NCBI GenBank assembly: GCA_023014485.1
Contig: JAJOZX010007495.1
Location: 145,001 to 209,000, forward strand
Source: Bathynomus jamesi
Taxonomy: Eukaryota > Arthropoda > Malacostraca > Isopoda > Cirolanidae
DNA length: 64,000 nt
Reading direction: 5' to 3'
This document shows, piece after piece, positions 1-11,117 of the stretch. The first letter of the stretch is position 1. The number at the start of each line of letters is the position of its first letter. The notes under the pieces are model-generated. The model was not told the origin of the DNA. It worked only from the letters and a program-made list of their open reading frames with translations, and did not search any database. The position numbers and the translations under genes are program-made.

Positions 1-469
1 TTAAATCCATGGCGCACTACATTGGCAGTTCCCACAACACAGGCAAGCTCTCCCCCCTACCCAACATGTTCTCCCACTGTCCCTGCAACACACTTTTGCA
101 GCATCAGTGTTCATTGTGCATTCTCACATGTTGCATTCATAACGAAAGTGACATTCTACAAAGTGTTATTGTTACTATTTCGTAACCCCAATATATAGCA
201 TGGCATCAAAATGTCCAAGCTCAACATCATTACCCAATCCAACAAAGATAATTTCAATGAACTTTACCTACTTTATTTATATTAGGCTATCAAAAAAAGT
301 GTACTAGGAATGAAACAATTTTTCCCATATAAAACAATAAAAAATTAGGTCCCACTTAATGAATTTTCACATAACGAAGGCTTTTTAGGAATATAACCCC
401 TTCATTCAGCGAGGGATGGCTGTACAGTACTAGTGAATTTGAACCAAAAATAAACATTACACAACCAAC
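1..469. other. AT-rich region without a gene; possible end of a pogo-like element
   Basis: I find no coding frame here. The stretch at about 340-425 reads like the outer end of a pogo/Tigger-type element (ends in ...GCGAGGGATGGCTGTA), but no partner terminus lies in the window, so this is only a suggestion. Confidence 0.3.
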
Positions 470-481
470 CCTTTCGCCCAT

Positions 482-957
482 TTGGAAAGGGACGTGAATG
501 AGGGGGAAACTATTTTAATTGGCGACTCTTTAGTGCGCCATATGGACAAAGAGTTCGTTGAACGGCATCAACCAAGAGGAGGAGGGTCTGTCTCCCAGGG
601 GCCAGGGTTGACAGAGTTAGAGACGAAGTGGATAGGATTGACAACGACTCGTATAGGCCCGATACGAGAGTGCCTGACCTTTTGGAGAAATATAGGGGGT
701 TAATTAGGTCCCTGAAGGCGAGGTCAGATAGGTCTTTAGTTCTAGGTATTACCCCTAGGCACGGGTTGGGTCTTAGGATCACGTCAAAAACAATATTTTT
801 TAATAATAAATTAAGAGAGATTTGTGCTGAGGAAAATGTACCCTTCGTAAAGCTGTAGTCCGAATTCAGTGATCCTAGCCTTTTTATAAAAGATGGGGTG
901 CATTTTAATGAAATAGGTAATGCTAAGCTAGGTAGGTTAATAGACGAAAACATGCGA
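482..957 (+). pseudogene. LINE esterase (SGNH) domain, broken
   Basis: The motif ILIGDSLVRHMDK (block I, GDS) opens the domain in frame 2. The frame then shifts near 600-650 and continues as RVPDLLEKYRGLIRSLK. After a stop at 856-858 it resumes with DGVHFNEIGNAKLGRL, the block carrying the catalytic Asp/His pair (DGVH). This arrangement is known from CR1-type LINEs, where the domain is thought to aid RNA or lipid association. One frameshift and one nonsense codon make it non-functional. Confidence 0.75.
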
Positions 958-1029
958 AAGCTGTATAGGTCGAAGCCTTCTTTAAACGTTGTGGGTCTGG
1001 GGAACAGGCCCAACGTGATAAATAGTTTA

Positions 1030-2004
1030 AAACGCGGGCCCGTGGTAAAAAATAACTTAAACGTCTTTTATTGTAACATGCGTAGTATTAGAAATAAATT
1101 AAATGAATTTAAGGCGATAATTTATTCCGGCAACTATGATATAGTTGCTATCACTGAAACTTGGTTAACCCTTTAATGCCCAGTGTGTGAAATTTTCATC
1201 GTTAACTTTGGAAGCAATTTTTGTGTGAAATTTAACACATTTCATATTTTATTAATTATGAACAATAAAACATTGTAAAATATATTTTTCAGTTATTTTG
1301 GGTCCAATTAAACGATTTTTATATCCCAATTTCTTTTTTTACTTTTTGACTTAATTTGGGTATGAAAGGGTTAAATACCGTGACTTGGGACTTGTTGGGG
1401 GAACTTGATATACCAGGTTTTAAACTCTTTACTAATGATAGGTTAAATAGGTTTGGTGGAGGTGTTTTGCTGTACATTCGTAATTCCCTTAGGGCTATCG
1501 AGGTTAAGTTAGATTTTCCAGCAGCAATTAATGTGATATGTGTTGAAGTTAGGGTGCGTAGTATTAGTTTTAATTTTGTTGTTGTTTATAGACCTCCCAT
1601 TCAACCCCTCGATACAGATACTAGATTTTACTCACTTCTTGGTAATTTTATCGACAATTGGAATAGTATAATTGTCGGCAACTTTAACTGCCCTAATGTT
1701 AATTACGAGAATTTTACTGGTAATGAGGAGGGTTTGAGATTGGTTGAGTTTATGGATGATAACTTTTTACGACATAGTTACCGAACCAATGCGTGGTGAT
1801 AATATTTTAGATTTGGTGATGATGAATGGCAAGAATGTGGTCGAGGGTTTAGAAGTAGGTGAGAGTTTAGGATGTAGTGATCATCAAATTCTTAGGTTTA
1901 AGTTTTTGATAGAAAACACTCAGGATAGTAATGTCATAGAAGTTCCTGATTTTCATAGGGCTAATTTTGATAGTTTTGAGGATAGGATGAGAGTAGTGGA
2001 CTAG
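1030..2004 (+). pseudogene. LINE APE endonuclease, interrupted by a MITE
   Basis: The frame starts with NVFYCNMRSIRNKLNEF (the N...RSI.NK start of APE-like LINE endonucleases), reaches DIVAITETWL, and is cut by the insertion at 1169-1370. It resumes as NTVTWDLLGELDIPGF, then GGGVLLYIRNSL, VVVYRPP and VGNFNCP. A one-base frameshift near 1780 precedes NILDLVM and CSDHQIL (the SDH motif). The expected GDFN motif reads GNFN, a changed catalytic Asp. The frame ends at a stop at 2002-2004. Confidence 0.8.
1169..1370. mobile_element. piggyBac-type MITE (TTAA target, CCCTTT termini)
   Basis: The 202-bp AT-rich noncoding insert is bounded by TTAA at 1165-1168 and 1371-1374. Its ends are imperfect inverted repeats, CCCTTTAATGCC and CCCTTTCATACC (10/12 matching). 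TTAA duplication and CCC-starting termini are hallmarks of piggyBac transposition. Removing the insert and one TTAA rejoins the LINE endonuclease frame exactly (ETWL/NTVT), which independently confirms both boundaries. Confidence 0.85.
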
Positions 2005-2170
2005 GATAACTTATTTATGGGTAATGACACAAATTTGCGTTGGGTGGCATTTAAAGAAAGTTTATTCCTCATAGGCCCAAGCGCGCTAGAAATCGTGGTA
2101 GGCCGAAGTGGTGGACTAGGGAAATAAGCGAGTTCATAAACGAGCGTATAGACTTAACAAGTGCAATGGC

Positions 2171-4001
2171 ATGGCAGCTAACTTTAATAGATATATCAAG
2201 CTTAGACATCAGGTTAAAAGATCAGTTAGGAATACCAAGCGTAATTTAGAGATACTTATAGCTGCAGATAGTAAATATAATCTGAAAAAGTTTTTTGAAT
2301 ACGTTAATAATCATAAGCCGGTAAAAGATAACATAGGGCCTCAAGTGGATGTTAATGGCACTTGGGCTTCTGACGCACAGGTGATGGCGGGTATTTTCAA
2401 TAACTTTTTGCGACAGTTTTTACCATAGAAGACGTAAATAATGTCCCCGATGTGGATGATATCATTCCATTTAGTAGCGAGACTATTTTGGATGAAATAA
2501 CTGTTTACGAGGGTGAGATTGCACATTATATCGATAGGCTAAAAGTTAGCAAGGCTCCAGGCCCTGACGCTTTTTAGCCCAGACATTTGAAAGATTTGAA
2601 AGACATTATTGTAGGCCCCTTAACAAAGATTTTTAATCAGTCACTCGAAATGGGGATTATTCCTGAAGACTTCAAATTAGCTAATGTCACGCCTATTTTT
2701 AAAAAAGGCGACCACACAGTAGCTAGCAATTATATAGCTTAACGTCAATTGTCAGTAAACTTTTGGAATCCATAGTTAGGAATCGTATCATCGATCACTT
2801 AGAAAGTAGAGATTTGATTAATAGTAGTCAGCATGGGTTTCGACGACATAGGTCTTGTTTAACTAATTTGTTAGAATTTTATAACGAAATAGTACGCGAA
2901 TATGATAGGCATAGAGCAGCTGACGTTATTTATTTAGATTTTAAAAAGGAGTTCGATACAGTTCCGCATAGGAGACTAATTGCGAAGGTCAAAGCGCACG
3001 GTATACACAGTCAGGTAGCTAACTGGTTAGAAGAATGGCTTCGTGCTAGGAGACAGAGGGTCGTAGTTAATGGTAGTGAATCAGGGTGGTTAGATGTAGG
3101 TAGCAGTGTCCCACAGGGTTCAGTGTTAGGCCCATTGCTATTCATAATTTACATTAACGACAAAGATGTAGGATTGACTAGTAACGTGTCAAAATTCGTG
3201 GATGATACTAAAATAGGTGGTAAAGTTGTTAACAAGGACAATAGTAATAGGCTCCAAGATGATGTAAATAGGATTATGGAGTTGACAGATAAGTGGCAGA
3301 TGCAATTTAACGTAGACAAATGTAAAGTTTTGCATATACAGGTTCTTGCAACAATAATTACACGTACACGATGGATAATAGGGAGTTAGCGAGCATTGAC
3401 GAGGAAGTAGATTTAGGTGTACGCATATCTAAGGATTTAAAGGTTAGGAACAAGTGCCTGGTCTTGCGCAAAAGCTAATAGGATATTAGGCTTCATAGTG
3501 CGTAATTTCGAATTTAAATCGAAGGATATTATATTGCCCCTTTACAAGTCCCTAGTCAGGCCTCATTTAGAATATGCAGTTCAGTTTTGGTGTCCGTACT
3601 TGTGTGAGGATATTGATAGGTTAGAAAGGGTTCAACGTCGTGCCACGAAACTAATTCCATCATTGTGCAACAAGCCTTATGAAGATAGGATTAAAGAGTT
3701 AGACCTGTATTCACTCGAAACTAGGAGATTAAGGGGGGAGCTTATTGAAGTTTTCAAAATCGCTAATAACATTGATAACATGAATTTTGACAAATTGTTC
3801 ACTTTCGATAATAGTAATACTCATAACAACGGATTTAAGTTGCGTGGCAGACGTTTCATTACTAATATTGCTAAAAACTTCTTTACGTTTAAAGTAATTG
3901 ATAAATGGAATAATCTTCCCGTGTCAGTCGTTCATTCTACCAGGCTTAATGTGTTTAAGAACCATCTTGACAGACATTTTAAAAATATTAACGGTGTTTA
4001 A
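2171..4001 (+). pseudogene. LINE reverse transcriptase and C-terminal domain, frameshifted
   Basis: The RT begins around 2440, with LKVSKAPGPDAF before a TAG at about 2575-2577. It continues EDFKLANVTPIFKKGD, shifts near 2740, then gives SQHGFRRHRSC, VIYLDFKKEFDTVPH (YLDF, first catalytic Asp), VPQGSVLGPLLF and KFVDDTKIG (active site VDD where FADD is typical). A further shift near 3340 separates the thumb from the C-terminal part (PLYKSLVRPHLEYAVQ ... RRATKLIPSL ... FFTFKVIDKWNNLPVS) ending at 4001. The family is CR1/Rex-like by these motifs. Confidence 0.85.
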
Positions 4002-4105
4002 AATAAAAAAACAAAGTTAGCAATGGGAGCTCTGGTGGTGGTGCTCGAGGATGAGTCTGTTGACGATAAATGCCAACAATAAAATAAAAAAAATAAAAAA
4101 AAATT

Positions 4106-4689
4106 AGACTAACATGAACGTAGATGTAGCTCGTAGCGTAAACTAACCCACTTTTTGTTTAACTTTACCTACTTTTCATTTTATTTTTTCTTATCCCCTC
4201 CTTACTTTGCATGTCTGTAACTCCCTTTCTTGCATGTTTGTAGTTTGCATGGTATGACAGAGAGTTAAGAATGTGTTTGCATGGTTTGTAAGTGTTCTTA
4301 TTTTACTTCTTTTCATCTTTCACCCCTCTCCTATTCTCTCCGACTATTTTTCTGACTTGTCAGCAGTGGCCAGCGGATGATGATGATGAGTCTTTTTCTC
4401 TTTTTCTGAATGAATGTTAACCCACGAGTGATAGGTGTTGCTCCTTACTTAACCCCTTATTCTCTTCTCTTAACCCCCTACTCTTTCCTTTCTCTCGGGC
4501 TAACCTTAGAGTGGATCTTAGGGTCTTTGTTAGCCTTAGCTTCTGTAGATGTAGAACTTCCACACTCCCTCATTCCCCTTCCCACCCACCAGTCTTCTTT
4601 CTATTACACTTGCTCATCATTATCATATATTCATCATCCTTTTTAGATGTTTTTCACTTCCATCCTCAACCTGTTTTGTTCTTCACATA
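4106..4689. other. No gene recognised
   Basis: This is pyrimidine-rich noncoding sequence with a short GAT run near 4378. It may include more of the LINE 3' untranslated sequence. Small open frames here have no recognisable domain. Confidence 0.4.
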
Positions 4690-4839
4690 CCCAGTTTGTG
4701 AGTGGTGAGAAAGTGTTTTGGAAATGGTAGACAATGATACCCCAGCTTCAGCAGCTATTTGTCTTTGAGTGTTGCCTTCTTTATGGAGAACAATAATTTT
4801 CAACCTATTCTTGTATGAAATTTCTTTATTTGGAGCCAT
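4690..4839 (-). pseudogene. Tc1-like transposase N-terminal helix-turn-helix fragment
   Basis: Read on the minus strand from an ATG at 4839, about 50 codons give MAPNKEISYKNRLKIIVLHK followed by EGNTQRQIAAEAGVSLSTIS. This is the paired-like DNA-binding helix-turn-helix that opens Tc1/mariner transposases. No catalytic region follows and I did not find its terminal repeats, so it is a relic. Confidence 0.6.
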
Positions 4840-5618
4840 TATACAATCTTATCTGTAGAAAAAATTAGAAGAAACATTTTTTTGTATTAAAGTTTAAAAT
4901 ATAAGATGATATTTTTGAAGAAACTTGTGATTGCATGAGGGTATAAACAACATGTGTGAGTCATTAAATCTATAAAACATGTTATTACATCAAATTGAAT
5001 AGTATATTTACCAGTAAAGAACTTGGCCATTAAAAGTATCAAAATCAATAAAAACTAGTGGTGTACTGATTTATCGGCATTGCCAGAATCAGCCATTTTT
5101 TGGGATTGGCATTGGCCAAATTTAACCGATTCTCTTACTGATTATTTGAAATTTTAAAATTTTCATTACAAAACAAAATCTAGATTTACAAAAAATTGAA
5201 CACCAAAAAACACTGATAATTTCTACTCATTTCAAAGTGTAGTTATATACAAATATTTTACATTCACAAAAATGGCAACGCATAATAAGTTAAGTTGTCC
5301 ATAAATTTACATTTTCTCAACTAGTTAGCTAATCTCTAAATATTATAAACTATTGTAATGTAATTGCAATTGGTTGCATAATGTCTATTTTTGGTTCAAA
5401 TTTACTAGTATAGTATATAAAAAGTTGTATTGTGGTAGCTGGGTAGCTGTTCATATAGACTTGCAGTAATCATAATGGAACCTTGTTACTGTATAAGACT
5501 AGTAAACTACATGGAGTTCATTGCTGTATACAATCATATTAATTGTTTATCTTTATGAACAGACATTACAATAAAATTACCTGTATGTCAATGAATGCAC
5601 ATTCAGTTGTGCTTTAGA
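4840..5618. other. AT-rich noncoding stretch; possible hAT-end relic
   Basis: I see no coding frame. The sequence at about 5055-5130 (GTGGTGTACTGATTTATCGG and onward) resembles the outer end of a hAT-type element, but no partner end was found. Confidence 0.3.
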
Positions 5619-5620
5619 TA

Positions 5621-6572
5621 TAAGCACACCGGACAAAAAATTAGTCACCCCTAATAGCACCGAAAGTAGGAAGTTCAAGGTCACACAGAGGGCGCTGATG
5701 TAGCATTGGTAAGTGACAAGTAGCGGTGACGTAGCACACAGGATCAGATCTGTTTCGTGGGGTGGTGAAGAACAAAGTGTGTGTTGGATATAGTCTGCAA
5801 AATGGGTCGTGAGGCAGACGTTACTCAGTGGCAAAAAGGAGCCATCGTGTTTGGCAGAGCCCACGGACACAAAATGTCTGAAGTAGCCCAATTTGTTGGT
5901 GTGTCAACGCGTACTGTCCAGTGAGTTTACAAAGAGTGGTGTAGTTCGCAATCAACTGAAACTCAATGGCGTAACTGTGGCCGGAAAACAATTCTCGACA
6001 ATAGGGATCGCCGCCATGTTTCTCATCTAGTAACTGCAAATCGTTTTCAAACCAGAGAACAATTGCTCCAAGAAACCAATGAGGTTCTCCAGCGACCAAT
6101 TTCCGAACGGACATTGCGACGAGAACTGCATGCGATGGACATCTGGAGCAGGGTACCACGGAAGAGGCCACTGTTAACAGCAAGTCACAAATTGGCACGT
6201 TATAAATGGGCTCAGAAGCACAAAAACTGGACTGCGGCAGATTGGAAACGTGTAATTTGGTCCAATGAGTCCCATTTTTGTTTGTTCTCCAATGATGGGA
6301 GGCGACGAGTACATCGCAGGTCCAATGAAGCCTTTAATCCTGAATGCGTTGAAGGTGTTGTTCAGGCTGGAGGTGGTTCTATGATGTTCTGGGGATGTTT
6401 TTCGTACCACGAAATGGGCCCTCTTGTTCCAGTGACGATGAATTTGAACCAGCAGGCGTACCTCCGCATACTAAACTCGCCGGATTCGTGCGGTTATCAA
6501 GGCCAGAGGCGCCGTCACACGTTATTAGGTACATTCTGAGAGGGGTGACTAATTTTTTGTCTGGTGTGCTTA
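5621..6572 (+). mobile_element. Tc1-like transposon, 3'-deleted copy
   Basis: The 952-bp element is flanked by TA (5619-5620, 6573-6574). Inverted ends start TAAGCACACC and extend about 35 bp (through AAAAAATTAGTCACCCC on both sides) with one or two mismatches. It is shorter than a complete Tc1-like element because the 3' part of the transposase gene is missing. Confidence 0.9.
5802..6539 (+). pseudogene. Tc1-like transposase, inactivated
   Basis: One frame runs from ATG at 5802 (MGREADVTQWQKGAIVFG) through a helix-turn-helix (SEVAQFVGVSTRTVQ) to a single TGA at 5922-5924, probably a CGA (Arg) to TGA change. It continues through the second helix-turn-helix and into the catalytic core. The first catalytic aspartate is replaced: VIWSNESHFCLF where WSDESHF is expected (codon AAT at 6264-6266). 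After YLRIL the frame enters the fused 3' end, so the second Asp and the last acidic residue are deleted. It cannot be an active enzyme. Confidence 0.85.
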
Positions 6573-6574
6573 TA

Positions 6575-6955
6575 TGTCTGTTATATATGTTGTCAGACTC
6601 AGTTGTACCCCCCCACCCCACCTTCCCCCAGTTGGGGTACCTTGACTAACACTGCAGCATTGCCACATGTACGAAGTCACCTGTGAGGCGAGGAACATTA
6701 CATACGCAGACAACTGTACATAAATATTTCTTTAGTTTTTGGAATGCCTTACTGACATAGTAGTACTTTGGATTGCTTTCAAAAGGGACAAGATAAATTT
6801 TTTAATCAAAGAGAAATTTTGTGGAAAGGTTAAGTTTAGTTGATAGTGACACAATCCTGGATCCCTGAAAAGTGTGGCCTCATAAGATCTTATATTATGA
6901 TCTTATGAGGACTTTCAGCTCTCATGAGCATTAATGATGGCTTCAGCCTCTTCAT
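6575..6955. other. No gene recognised; short hairpin
   Basis: This is noncoding sequence. A small dyad at about 6878-6912 (CTCATAAGATC / GATCTTATGAG, 11-bp arms) is the only structure noted. Confidence 0.4.
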
Positions 6956-6959
6956 CATT

Positions 6960-9816
6960 CACTCAAACCTAAAAAGCTCTTAAGTATGTCCTGCTTCGAT
7001 CTGAATACTGGGAGCATTTCTCAATGGTCTATCCTGGCTCTCACCCACCCCTCTCTCCTCTCGTGACCATACACAGCTTGGGAAGCAGTTGAGACTTCCT
7101 GTACAGCTCTCTTGCAGGACTGAGTATGAACAGAGAAAGCGTCCACTTTGAGTGGAGTTTTCCTGAGATCCTCAAGCTCAGTCAAGGTCATCTTGCAGGA
7201 GAAAATAGGCTCATAAATATTCTCTGATTCCCAATTGATGAGATCCTCAGGTGAAGTGGCTTGCAGATTCACTTTGGGATTTTTATGGGGCCTCACTGTC
7301 GTATTACCAAAGTCTCTTCCTTCTCTGATCTTCTCTATCTGGCTCACAGCAAAAGCTCTCTGATGCTCATCCTCACTGCACAGGAATGAAGCCAGGATGT
7401 TCTCAGAGGATGTGTGTGGTAAGCTCCTCTTATCACTGCAACAGAGATGATGTTCCTGACCTCGGTAGTCTGGTTCCTCAGCAGCCTCAGGCTTGAAAAA
7501 ATGTGTGCAGGACCAAATTTGAAGTGGTGCTTCACTTTGATGTCGTAGTACATTTTGAAGTAGAAGTTAAGGCAGAACTTCACAAGGACCTCGAGCCTCC
7601 TCAACACCTCCCCCTTCAATCCGTGCTCCCTCATCCACAACAGCAAGATGGCCTGTGCAGTAGTGAGCCACCTGGACTGGTTCAGAGGTCCATACTTGAG
7701 ACCAGCCAACTGTGGACTGAGACTTCCAGACTTGATGGCTTTGATCAGAAAATAGCAGTTGTGCGGGTCTGTGGACAGAGATTTGACGGTGCTGGTCTAA
7801 TGTGCGGTCTACCGGCATTTTGAACAGTCTAATGTGCGGCCTACCGGCGTTCGAACAGTCTAAGGTGCGGTCTACCTCAAAAATGAAAACTATCATATCA
7901 TAAAATTTGGAAGACATGAACCCACTTGGGTGAAAGGGTCTGTCAAGTTTATTCAAGGTTATTCAGTTGAACTCCAAATCTAAATTCCATAACTCTTTAT
8001 TCGGAGCTATTGAAGAATAGGGACCCCAGCCTTCTTTAGTTAGCTTTATAAGGCTAACTAACGAAAATATCATGACCTAACCTAACCAATCATCAAGGGC
8101 GTACAGTTAACCTAATGATTGGTTAGGTTAGGTTGTGATATATTTTTTTTTGATTTCTTCTTTTTCTTCTTTTTCTGGCTTCCGGGTCTGTGAACTAATT
8201 ATCTTAGGTAGACCGCACAAAAATTAGAGGTAGATTCACTTTGCTAGGTAGACTGCACATTAGACCAGCACCGATTTGACTATCTCTACTGGCAGCTCTA
8301 TGATATCTTCAGTTCCTTCCACTGGTTTGAAGTTGAAGTTGACCTCAAGATCATTCACTTTCTCAAGAAGTTTTCCAATAGGCCCACTGAAGCCTGAGTT
8401 ACAGGGCCATCCAGCTTGATGATTAAGTGCTTCAGGGGAAGCTCGTTCACATGGAGCTGATAGATCATCCAGTGGCACTTGCGACCCAGCATCTTCTCCA
8501 ATAGGGCTATGGCGACTCCAGACCACCCTGTGTTGGTAGTCTCTCCTCCAATCATTACAAGGCTCTTATCAGCTCCATGATCCAGAAGCCACTCATGCAG
8601 GTCCTGAGTGATCTTATGAGCAGGCTTTTCTCTTTCCTCAGGTTCCTCTGGAGTGAAATGGAAGAGGTACTTTCCTTGAGGCTCCCACATGATCCTCGAT
8701 CACTTTGCCAGGATGAAATCTCCCTGTCACTTCATCATATTTCAACACCTTTGTGTTCCTATCCTGCTTGCCATCAAAAAATATCCCAGAGGTCTTCTCC
8801 TCCTCTAACCTCTGTGTGAGAGCTTCAACTGATGAGGCCATTACTTCCTCCTTGGCCCTCCAAACTTTCATGCCATCTATGGCCAAGTAAGCCTTGTCTT
8901 TGGAAAGATGACTGGCCTTGATGAGGTCATTCAGGAAGCCAGTGGCAACTGCAGCTGCCAGAACATTTGCCACCCTGTACCTCAAAGCTGCTGAAGCTGT
9001 CCCTTGGATCTTCATGTAGTTTCATGTAGCAGAAGTTGGAGTTTTGGCAGGTACTTCAGCGGGAATGTCCATAGGAGCTTCAGTAGCCTCAGCATTGCCA
9101 GAGGCTTCTTTTGTAGCTTCTTCCAAGTTTGGCTCTTCGTCCTCCTCAAAGTCTTTCATGAGAAGCTCCTCATTAGTAGCCTCCTCTTTCTTCTTCCTCT
9201 TCACAGCAGAAACTTCTTCAGCCTCCTTCCTCTTCGCTGCTTTGATCTGTCTCCTGCTGTCTTTTAAGTCTACAGAAGACATCTGGATTCCTGAAGCTTC
9301 AGAGGTCTTCACTCTCTGGTAGTACAGCCACTGAAGGTCCAATTTAGGAATCTTCACCTCCAAAGGACAGTTACAGTTCACATGGGCCTTGAGGGAGCAT
9401 CCTGAGCATCCACTCCCCTCTGAGCCGCACAAGATCTGATGCTTGCAAATGCAGACTTCACAAAGTTTATCCAGATCAGCCATCCTCTTCTCCTGGGTAG
9501 CAGACTTAACTCTGCCATTCACAACGTCTGTCATCTCCTTCCATTTCAACAAGATCTTATATGAGAGCAATTTTTCTGTGATTGTCACAGGCAGAGAGAA
9601 CTTTACATTCGACTTCCTCCACAGAGTCATCACGAGTGAAGCCAGCTCGTCAGTCATCTCTCGGATAGGGTATTTAGACCTTTGGATGTCATGAATGAGG
9701 AACCTTTCCTCCTGCAGATGAATCCCTCTCTGGAGAACAGCTCTCCAAGTCAGCACCTCACTGGGAATTAACTCCTTCCCCAGGCCCACAACATCCGAGA
9801 GCTTTGAACCTGACAT
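6960..9816 (-). pseudogene. hAT-like DNA transposase of an unnamed arthropod lineage, broken
   Basis: A minus-strand frame starts at 9816 (MSGSKLSDVVGLGKELIPSE). It has a Cys-rich patch (CEVCICKHQILC..CSGCSL, perhaps zinc-binding), a Lys/Glu-rich coiled stretch, then LAIDGMKVWRAK, GGETTNTGWSG, LHVNELPLKHLIIKLDGP, NQSRWLTTAQAILLLW and a C-terminus with VHTQSCKRAVQEVS. The frame is broken by a stop at about 9022 (a small TTTCATGTAG-type duplication), a shift near 8690, the MITE at 7788-8272, and a shift near 7350. The Asp/TNTG, ..H.NELP.. and RW motifs suggest an RNase H-fold hAT-like transposase. I did not find its terminal repeats, so the family is inferred. Confidence 0.6.
7788..8272. mobile_element. 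485-bp MITE with 8-bp TSD (hAT-type)
   Basis: Perfect 8-bp duplications GATTTGAC lie at 7780-7787 and 8273-8280. Ends are inverted repeats starting GGTGCTGGTCTAATGTGC with one or two mismatches over about 26 bp. Motifs TCTAATGTGCGG and CGGTCTACC recur two or three times just inside the left end. The interior holds the palindromic module seen elsewhere (AACCTAACCAATCATCAAGG at about 8081 and its inverse at 8115). Excision rejoins the minus-strand transposase frame (VEIVKS/LSTDP). Confidence 0.9.
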
Positions 9817-9829
9817 TTTCCTGGTTTTG

Positions 9830-10094
9830 GAGGCAGATTAGGCAATCACGTCTAGTCGGTGCTTATTCTCGCTCTTGTCCAATCTGCAACAAATTCATAT
9901 CAGTATGTTTAGTGTTCTTTCACCATAAATATAGACAAGGAATATAATTTTTGGTTATAATCAGGGTTGCTAACCGGCATTTTTAATTACCAAATTAACC
10001 TAAATTTGGTAATGAATATTTATTTTGGTAATAGAAAACTGAATTTCGCATTGCAAATTTAATTTAAAAATCATAATAATGGTGTAACATAAGC
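9830..10094. other. Noncoding spacer
   Basis: This is probably the 5' flank of the minus-strand transposase. A CAGGGTTGC motif at about 9962 could be a hAT-type end, but no partner was found. Confidence 0.35.
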
Positions 10095-10098
10095 TTAA

Positions 10099-10785
10099 CC
10101 CTTTGTCATTTGGTACCATTTAAATTTAGCGTAGGTTCATTTTTTTTACTTGAAATATGCATAGGAGGTATATATATAAGCATTTTTAGCAATCTTTTTT
10201 TTTGGAAGAACATTTCTAAATGAAATAATTTGTATGTCCATTAGTCAACAAAGGTCTAATAAGGTAATTAGTTCTCTCTCTCTCATCTTGCACGGAATAT
10301 TCTCCTATACAAGCGTCGTTCTTTACGTTAATTATACTGCGTGTTTGCAGTTTAAACACACATTATCATAGACAGAAATTTACCCTATGAAAACTTTGTG
10401 TCCATTTTGAAACAAACTTTGAATAAAGTCTTTTCTTCACAGTTATTAAAAATATTACTTAAACAAAGTAAACAGGGAGCTTCCTTAATACTTCTAGAAT
10501 GAAATTATAGTCAAAACAAATATAATAATGGTGATTAAACTTAGGAAAATTACAAAAAACACTTACCAAAAAAAATGGTATCCACTCACTTCTACTTCAC
10601 AATTATAACTGGTATAATTGCTCAGAGCCATCTATTGAGAGAATGTTGAAATTTGCCTTCTGTGTCCAAATGGTTACAAAGATTCAAATGGAGTAGATTT
10701 TTTTTTTTATGTATGTATGTATTAAACCTGTGTAAGAGTTAAGCAAAGTTAATGTGTCTAAATGGCAACAAATTACGACAAAGGG
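10099..10785. mobile_element. piggyBac-type MITE, 687 bp
   Basis: TTAA is duplicated at 10095-10098 and 10786-10789. The ends begin CCCTTTGTC on both sides and remain similar, with gaps, for about 30 bp (CATTTGGTACCATTTAAA versus a related inner sequence). No transposase is encoded. A fragment of the tRNA-bearing repeat (10268-10360) lies inside. Confidence 0.75.
10268..10360 (+). repeat. Solo fragment of the 265-bp tRNA-bearing repeat
   Basis: The sequence from TCTCATCTTGCACGGAATAT through CGTCGTTCTTTACGTTAATT to CTGCGTGTTTGCAGTTTAAA matches the inverse of the repeat unit at 56442-56970 almost base for base. The tRNA-like part itself is absent. Confidence 0.8.
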
Positions 10786-10952
10786 TTAAAAATGAGGTTG
10801 TGTTCAATTTAATATTCAGTATTTCAACATAGAACAGAAAACCGCAATTTTGAATATGATAATGTGATTTTTGGGAAAAGTTGCAGAAAAGAAACCCCTC
10901 TCAGAATTAAATTTTACATAAAAATACATATTAGCCAGAGTGAAATTTGGAC

Positions 10953-11117
10953 TCATAAAAGTATGATATGCCCTAATGGCACATACACCTGGATTATACA
11001 CAGCTTTACCTCCTTGAGCTTAAGCGTAATGGATATGATCCTCTCACTGCAATAAACTATGTCCTTAACCCTATTTGCCAGCTCAGGACATAAAATAAAA
11101 CCAACCCTGTAATGGGT
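10953..11117 (-). pseudogene. RTE-like LINE endonuclease, inner half
   Basis: Minus-strand frame HYRVGFILCPELANRVKDIV followed by SERIISITLKLKEVKLCIIQ and VYVP matches the central part of an APE endonuclease (GVGF..., ...QVYAP). Its N-terminal half lies at 14475-14690. The two halves are separated by the 3.4-kb element at 11118-14474 and rejoin in frame once one GGGT copy is removed. Confidence 0.8.

Larger units (their letters stand above)
470..4105 (+). mobile_element. Degenerate CR1-like non-LTR retrotransposon (LINE)
   Basis: Domains run in order: SGNH-type esterase, APE endonuclease, reverse transcriptase and C-terminal domain, ending in an A-rich tail near 4080-4105. Frames switch at about 600-650, 1780, 2010-2170, 2740 and 3340, with internal stops, so the copy is dead. 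The esterase leads into the endonuclease in one frame (frame 1 from 898), as in CR1-group elements. A 202-bp MITE interrupts the endonuclease. The 3' end is uncertain; noncoding LINE sequence could run past 4105. Confidence 0.85.

Noticed and set aside
510..1013. 167-aa minus-strand frame
   Set aside because: Shadow of the plus-strand LINE esterase; no recognisable domain.
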